Source of the DNA: Spirochaetia bacterium | GTDB lineage: Bacteria; Spirochaetota; Spirochaetia; CADAEX01 | Length of the DNA: 32,469 nucleotides | NCBI GenBank assembly: GCA_017649605.1 | Contig: JAGCGL010000012.1 | Coordinates: 1-32,469 of the forward strand | Reading direction: 5' to 3' | In this document: positions 30,853 to 32,469 of the stretch, piece by piece | Layout of the letters: each line of letters begins with the position of its first letter | How positions within the stretch are numbered: the stretch's first letter is position 1 | The notes under the pieces: generated by a model | Told to the model about the DNA's origin: nothing | Seen by the model: only the letters and a program-made list of their open reading frames with translations | The model's database searches: none | Translations under genes and position numbers: made by a program

Positions 30853-31833
30853 TTACTTGGAAACAAGCTTAGCCATGTCCGCAATCTTGTCTTTCCAACG
30901 TTGAACAAAATCTTTTGGCGCAACTGGCCTTGCATCTGCACCACATGAGAGAATCCAAGCAAGAATCCTGTCATCCTGACTTGATGTAAAGGTCAGAACG
31001 GTTTTATTCTCCTTCTCTTCTATCACTTGGTCATCAGCCCATCGGTTCTCTCTTACCCACACCTGAACCTCTCGATAGAACTCAATCTTGTATTTGACTG
31101 GTTCCTTGAAAGTATAGGCCCCGAAGCGGCTGAAACCATGCCGGACGGAAAACTCAAAATCAGCGGGAAGATCAAATGTCTTACCTACAAAGCGTATCTG
31201 CTCCATACGTCTGATAACAAACATGCGGACATCCTGCCGCTCCTCATCATAACCATAAAGATAACAAGTGCCGTCTTCCAGCAGAAGCTGATATGGATGG
31301 ACAATGCGGTTCTTCCGCTCCTTATCATACTTTCCCTTGTAAATGAACTGAATTTTACAGTTGCGGTTCATATAATCAAGAATCCTGGAGAACTTGGCCT
31401 GGTCAGCCTTGCTGTATTCCGGCCGTGGTGGAACTGCAATCCGTGAGAAATCTGATATCGGCATCTCGGTAAGACTTTCGATATATTCAATAATCTTGTC
31501 ATAAACCGGAGTATTCTGATACTGGTTAAGAAGCGACTTAAGAATGGCAAGTGTAGTGTAATTTCTCATGGAATCTGCTGTAATATGCCTTGATTTTTTC
31601 CAGTCCTTATTCATCCTGAAGGTAAGCTGATGTCTGTCATAGGTGATAATCTGCTCTCCCTCATCCCCTATCAGGGCAAGTTCCCGGCCAAGGGTTGCCG
31701 GGCTCCCCAGTCCTGCATTCTTGAGTGTAGTTTTATTAATGACACCGCCCCTTGCATGGGCTTCCAAAACCAGGCGGATAAGCTTGTTTATTCTGGCATT
31801 TCGCTCTGCACTGAGGCTTTTGTTGTAATACAT
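30853..31833 (-). CDS. WYL-domain transcriptional regulator
   Basis: 326-aa DNA-binding regulator. An N-terminal winged helix-turn-helix (about 14-75) is followed by a helical linker, a WYL domain (about 157-215; CKIQFIYKGKYDKERKNRIV then HPYQLLLEDGTCYLYGYD) and a C-terminal WCX-like extension (about 250-320). The name-giving Trp-Tyr-Leu reads Cys-Tyr-Leu (190-192). This wHTH-WYL-WCX order matches regulators such as PafBC and the BrxR/CapW group; the latter repress phage-defence operons. It is divergent from a mini-FGE/Nmad3 gene pair with a palindrome between them, so it probably controls that unit. No ribosome site; predicted leaderless. Confidence 0.85.
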   Translation of the reverse strand: MYYNKSLSAERNARINKLIRLVLEAHARGGVINKTTLKNAGLGSPATLGRELALIGDEGEQIITYDRHQLTFRMNKDWKKSRHITADSMRNYTTLAILKSLLNQYQNTPVYDKIIEYIESLTEMPISDFSRIAVPPRPEYSKADQAKFSRILDYMNRNCKIQFIYKGKYDKERKNRIVHPYQLLLEDGTCYLYGYDEERQDVRMFVIRRMEQIRFVGKTFDLPADFEFSVRHGFSRFGAYTFKEPVKYKIEFYREVQVWVRENRWADDQVIEEKENKTVLTFTSSQDDRILAWILSCGADARPVAPKDFVQRWKDKIADMAKLVSK

Positions 31834-31839
31834 ATCTTC

Positions 31840-31868
31840 ATTCTGAAATATTTTTGTAAAAATTGCAA
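31840..31868 (-). promoter_or_regulatory. Promoter of the WYL regulator gene
   Basis: Minus strand: -35 TTGCAA (31868-31863), 17-bp spacer, -10 CAGAAT (31845-31840, 4 of 6 consensus), six bases, then ATG at 31833. The -35 is the same hexamer and the geometry the same as for argA. The palindrome at 31873-31888 sits 4 bp upstream of the -35. Confidence 0.45.
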
Positions 31869-31872
31869 GTCA

Positions 31873-31888
31873 GTATCATCAATGATAC
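31873..31888. promoter_or_regulatory. Palindrome GTATCAT-CA-ATGATAC, candidate operator
   Basis: Perfect 7-bp arms with a 2-bp centre, lying in the divergent region between the WYL regulator (31833, minus) and the mini-FGE gene (31930, plus). It touches the -35 zone of both directions, as expected of an autoregulatory operator for the adjacent WYL protein. Function is inferred from position and symmetry. Confidence 0.5.
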
Positions 31889-31929
31889 AGACTTGGCTAT
31901 ATATTTTAGATAGAAAAAGGAGAAAAGCT

Positions 31930-32355
31930 ATGGCAATAGCGGTAAAACATCGTGTTACAAAACGGGAATATGCTGAAGTGTACGAAGATTACAAAGAAGT
32001 ATTCAGAGAAGATGAGCTGGATGAGCCTATCCTGCTGAAATGGGCAATAGCTGCTGAGTTCTGCAATGACAAGAGCATCAAAGAAGGTCTGCAGCCCTGT
32101 TATTACCTCAATGGAGAAGTTGTGGACAGCGCTAAAGGTAATTATGATATCAGAGGGGAAAACTATGAATGCCGTACAGAGAATAACGGATATAGGATTC
32201 CACCTTCCAGATTGCTTTTGGATGATGACCAATGGTCAAACGATGAAGGCGAATGGGCTGAATCTTTCACCGTAGTCCGCACTATCAAAATATCGCAAGA
32301 CCCCGAGGAAAGACACGCTTTCAGCATCTGCTATAATCTTCCGTATGGTGCATGA
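31930..32355 (+). CDS. Shortened formylglycine-generating-enzyme-like (SUMF1) protein
   Basis: 141-aa cytoplasmic protein. Residues about 40-100 (AIAAEFCNDKSIKEGLQPCY then YLNG and NNGYRIPPSRLLL) match the middle of FGE-sulfatase/SUMF1 domains, where the pattern is AxxYCN...S..EGLxPxY...NGYRLPTEAEW. The second half of a normal SUMF1 domain (GNVWEW, RGGSW, GFR and the copper-binding cysteines) is absent and replaced by about 35 residues ending LPYGA. It is therefore a mini-domain or remnant and unlikely to be a formylglycine enzyme. A good AAAGGAG ribosome site precedes ATG 31930. It lies opposite the WYL regulator and 41 bp before the Nmad3 gene. Confidence 0.6.
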   Translation: MAIAVKHRVTKREYAEVYEDYKEVFREDELDEPILLKWAIAAEFCNDKSIKEGLQPCYYLNGEVVDSAKGNYDIRGENYECRTENNGYRIPPSRLLLDDDQWSNDEGEWAESFTVVRTIKISQDPEERHAFSICYNLPYGA

Positions 32356-32373
32356 AAAAACCTAAAACTGTGG

Positions 32374-32379
32374 TATAAT
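32374..32379 (+). promoter_or_regulatory. Extended -10 promoter before the Nmad3 gene
   Basis: TGG followed directly by a perfect TATAAT (32374-32379) gives the TGn extended -10 form; no good -35 is seen. Start predicted near 32386, and an AGAGG ribosome site lies at 32386-32390, so the leader would be very short. Confidence 0.45.
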
Positions 32380-32396
32380 ATAACAAGAGGCATAAA

Positions 32397-32469
32397 ATGA
32401 AAGTTATTTTTAGCAGAAAAGGCTTTGACAGTTCCTATGGTGGGTTCCCATCTATTATCTTACCAGATG
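32397..32469 (+). CDS. Nmad3 family putative nucleotide modification protein, 3' truncated by window
   Basis: Only the first 24 residues are in the window: MKVIFSRKGFDSSYGGFPSI then ILPD. I recognise this as the conserved N-terminus of Nmad3 (nucleotide modification associated domain 3), a family proposed from genome context to take part in DNA base modification systems; its biochemistry is not known to me. Start ATG 32397 follows an AGAGG site and its own extended -10 promoter. It is on the same strand as the mini-FGE gene, behind the WYL regulator. The rest, and possible partner genes, lie beyond the window. Confidence 0.65.
   Translation, partial: MKVIFSRKGFDSSYGGFPSIILPD

Noticed and set aside
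30783-30974. 63-codon minus-strand frame across the 3' end of the WYL gene
   Set aside because: It overlaps the WYL coding end in another frame and has no ribosome site or family resemblance.
1-32469. CRISPR arrays, insertion sequences, prophage genes
   Set aside because: No regularly spaced repeats, transposase or integrase frames, or phage structural genes were seen on either strand.

Overview
The window reads as bacterial chromosome from a host- or gut-type spirochaete, most likely a Treponema. The grounds are: (i) a 1166-residue LptD/OstA-type outer-membrane protein directly after uvrA, an order I recall from Treponema pallidum (TP0514/TP0515; recalled, not searched); (ii) several outer-envelope or lipoprotein products with short spirochaete-like signal peptides; (iii) a small CxxC/CxxC protein beginning MSKAHRG that I associate with treponemes; (iv) moderate GC with ATA- and AGG-rich codon use. 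I see no IS element, CRISPR array, rRNA or tRNA.

Layout. 1-2621: the 3' part of an ABC importer operon (fused permease, then ATPase). 2679-4564: plus-strand operon of glycerophosphodiester phosphodiesterase, PhnP-like metallo-hydrolase and hotdog thioesterase. 4570-14519: a long minus-strand operon, transcribed uvrA > lptD > pgeF > argS > capA, with 1-nt stop/start overlaps at two junctions. 14520-14639: divergent promoters sharing one -35 hexamer. 14640-16144: EamA exporter and a secreted SRPBCC-like protein. 16111-22064: minus-strand operon argA > DUF1538 membrane protein > tandem P-II-like protein > nadK > recN. 22249-25515: plus-strand AAA/DUF4143 ATPase, glucosaminidase lipoprotein and AGCS amino-acid:Na+ symporter, closed by a perfect 15-bp terminator. 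25579-26082: a lone YunG-like gene between two terminators. 26230-30271: minus-strand operon Nudix > hisC > outer-membrane barrel > NSS transporter. 30367-30561: small zinc-ribbon protein. 30601-30789: a long imperfect hairpin, possibly a structured RNA. 30853-32469: AT-richer accessory end with a WYL-domain regulator divergent from a shortened formylglycine-enzyme-like protein and the start of an Nmad3 family gene.

The features most worth follow-up are: (a) a P-II-like protein and a DUF1538 membrane protein that are both internally duplicated and overlap by 11 bp, suggesting a P-II-gated transporter linked to arginine/nitrogen control; (b) the WYL - palindrome - mini-FGE - Nmad3 locus, a plausible WYL-regulated DNA-modification or defence module cut by the window edge; (c) at least four promoters whose geometry puts the transcription start on the A of the start codon, with no Shine-Dalgarno, predicting leaderless mRNAs; (d) the 189-nt inverted-repeat RNA candidate. 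All functional statements come from reading motifs by eye; no search was run.
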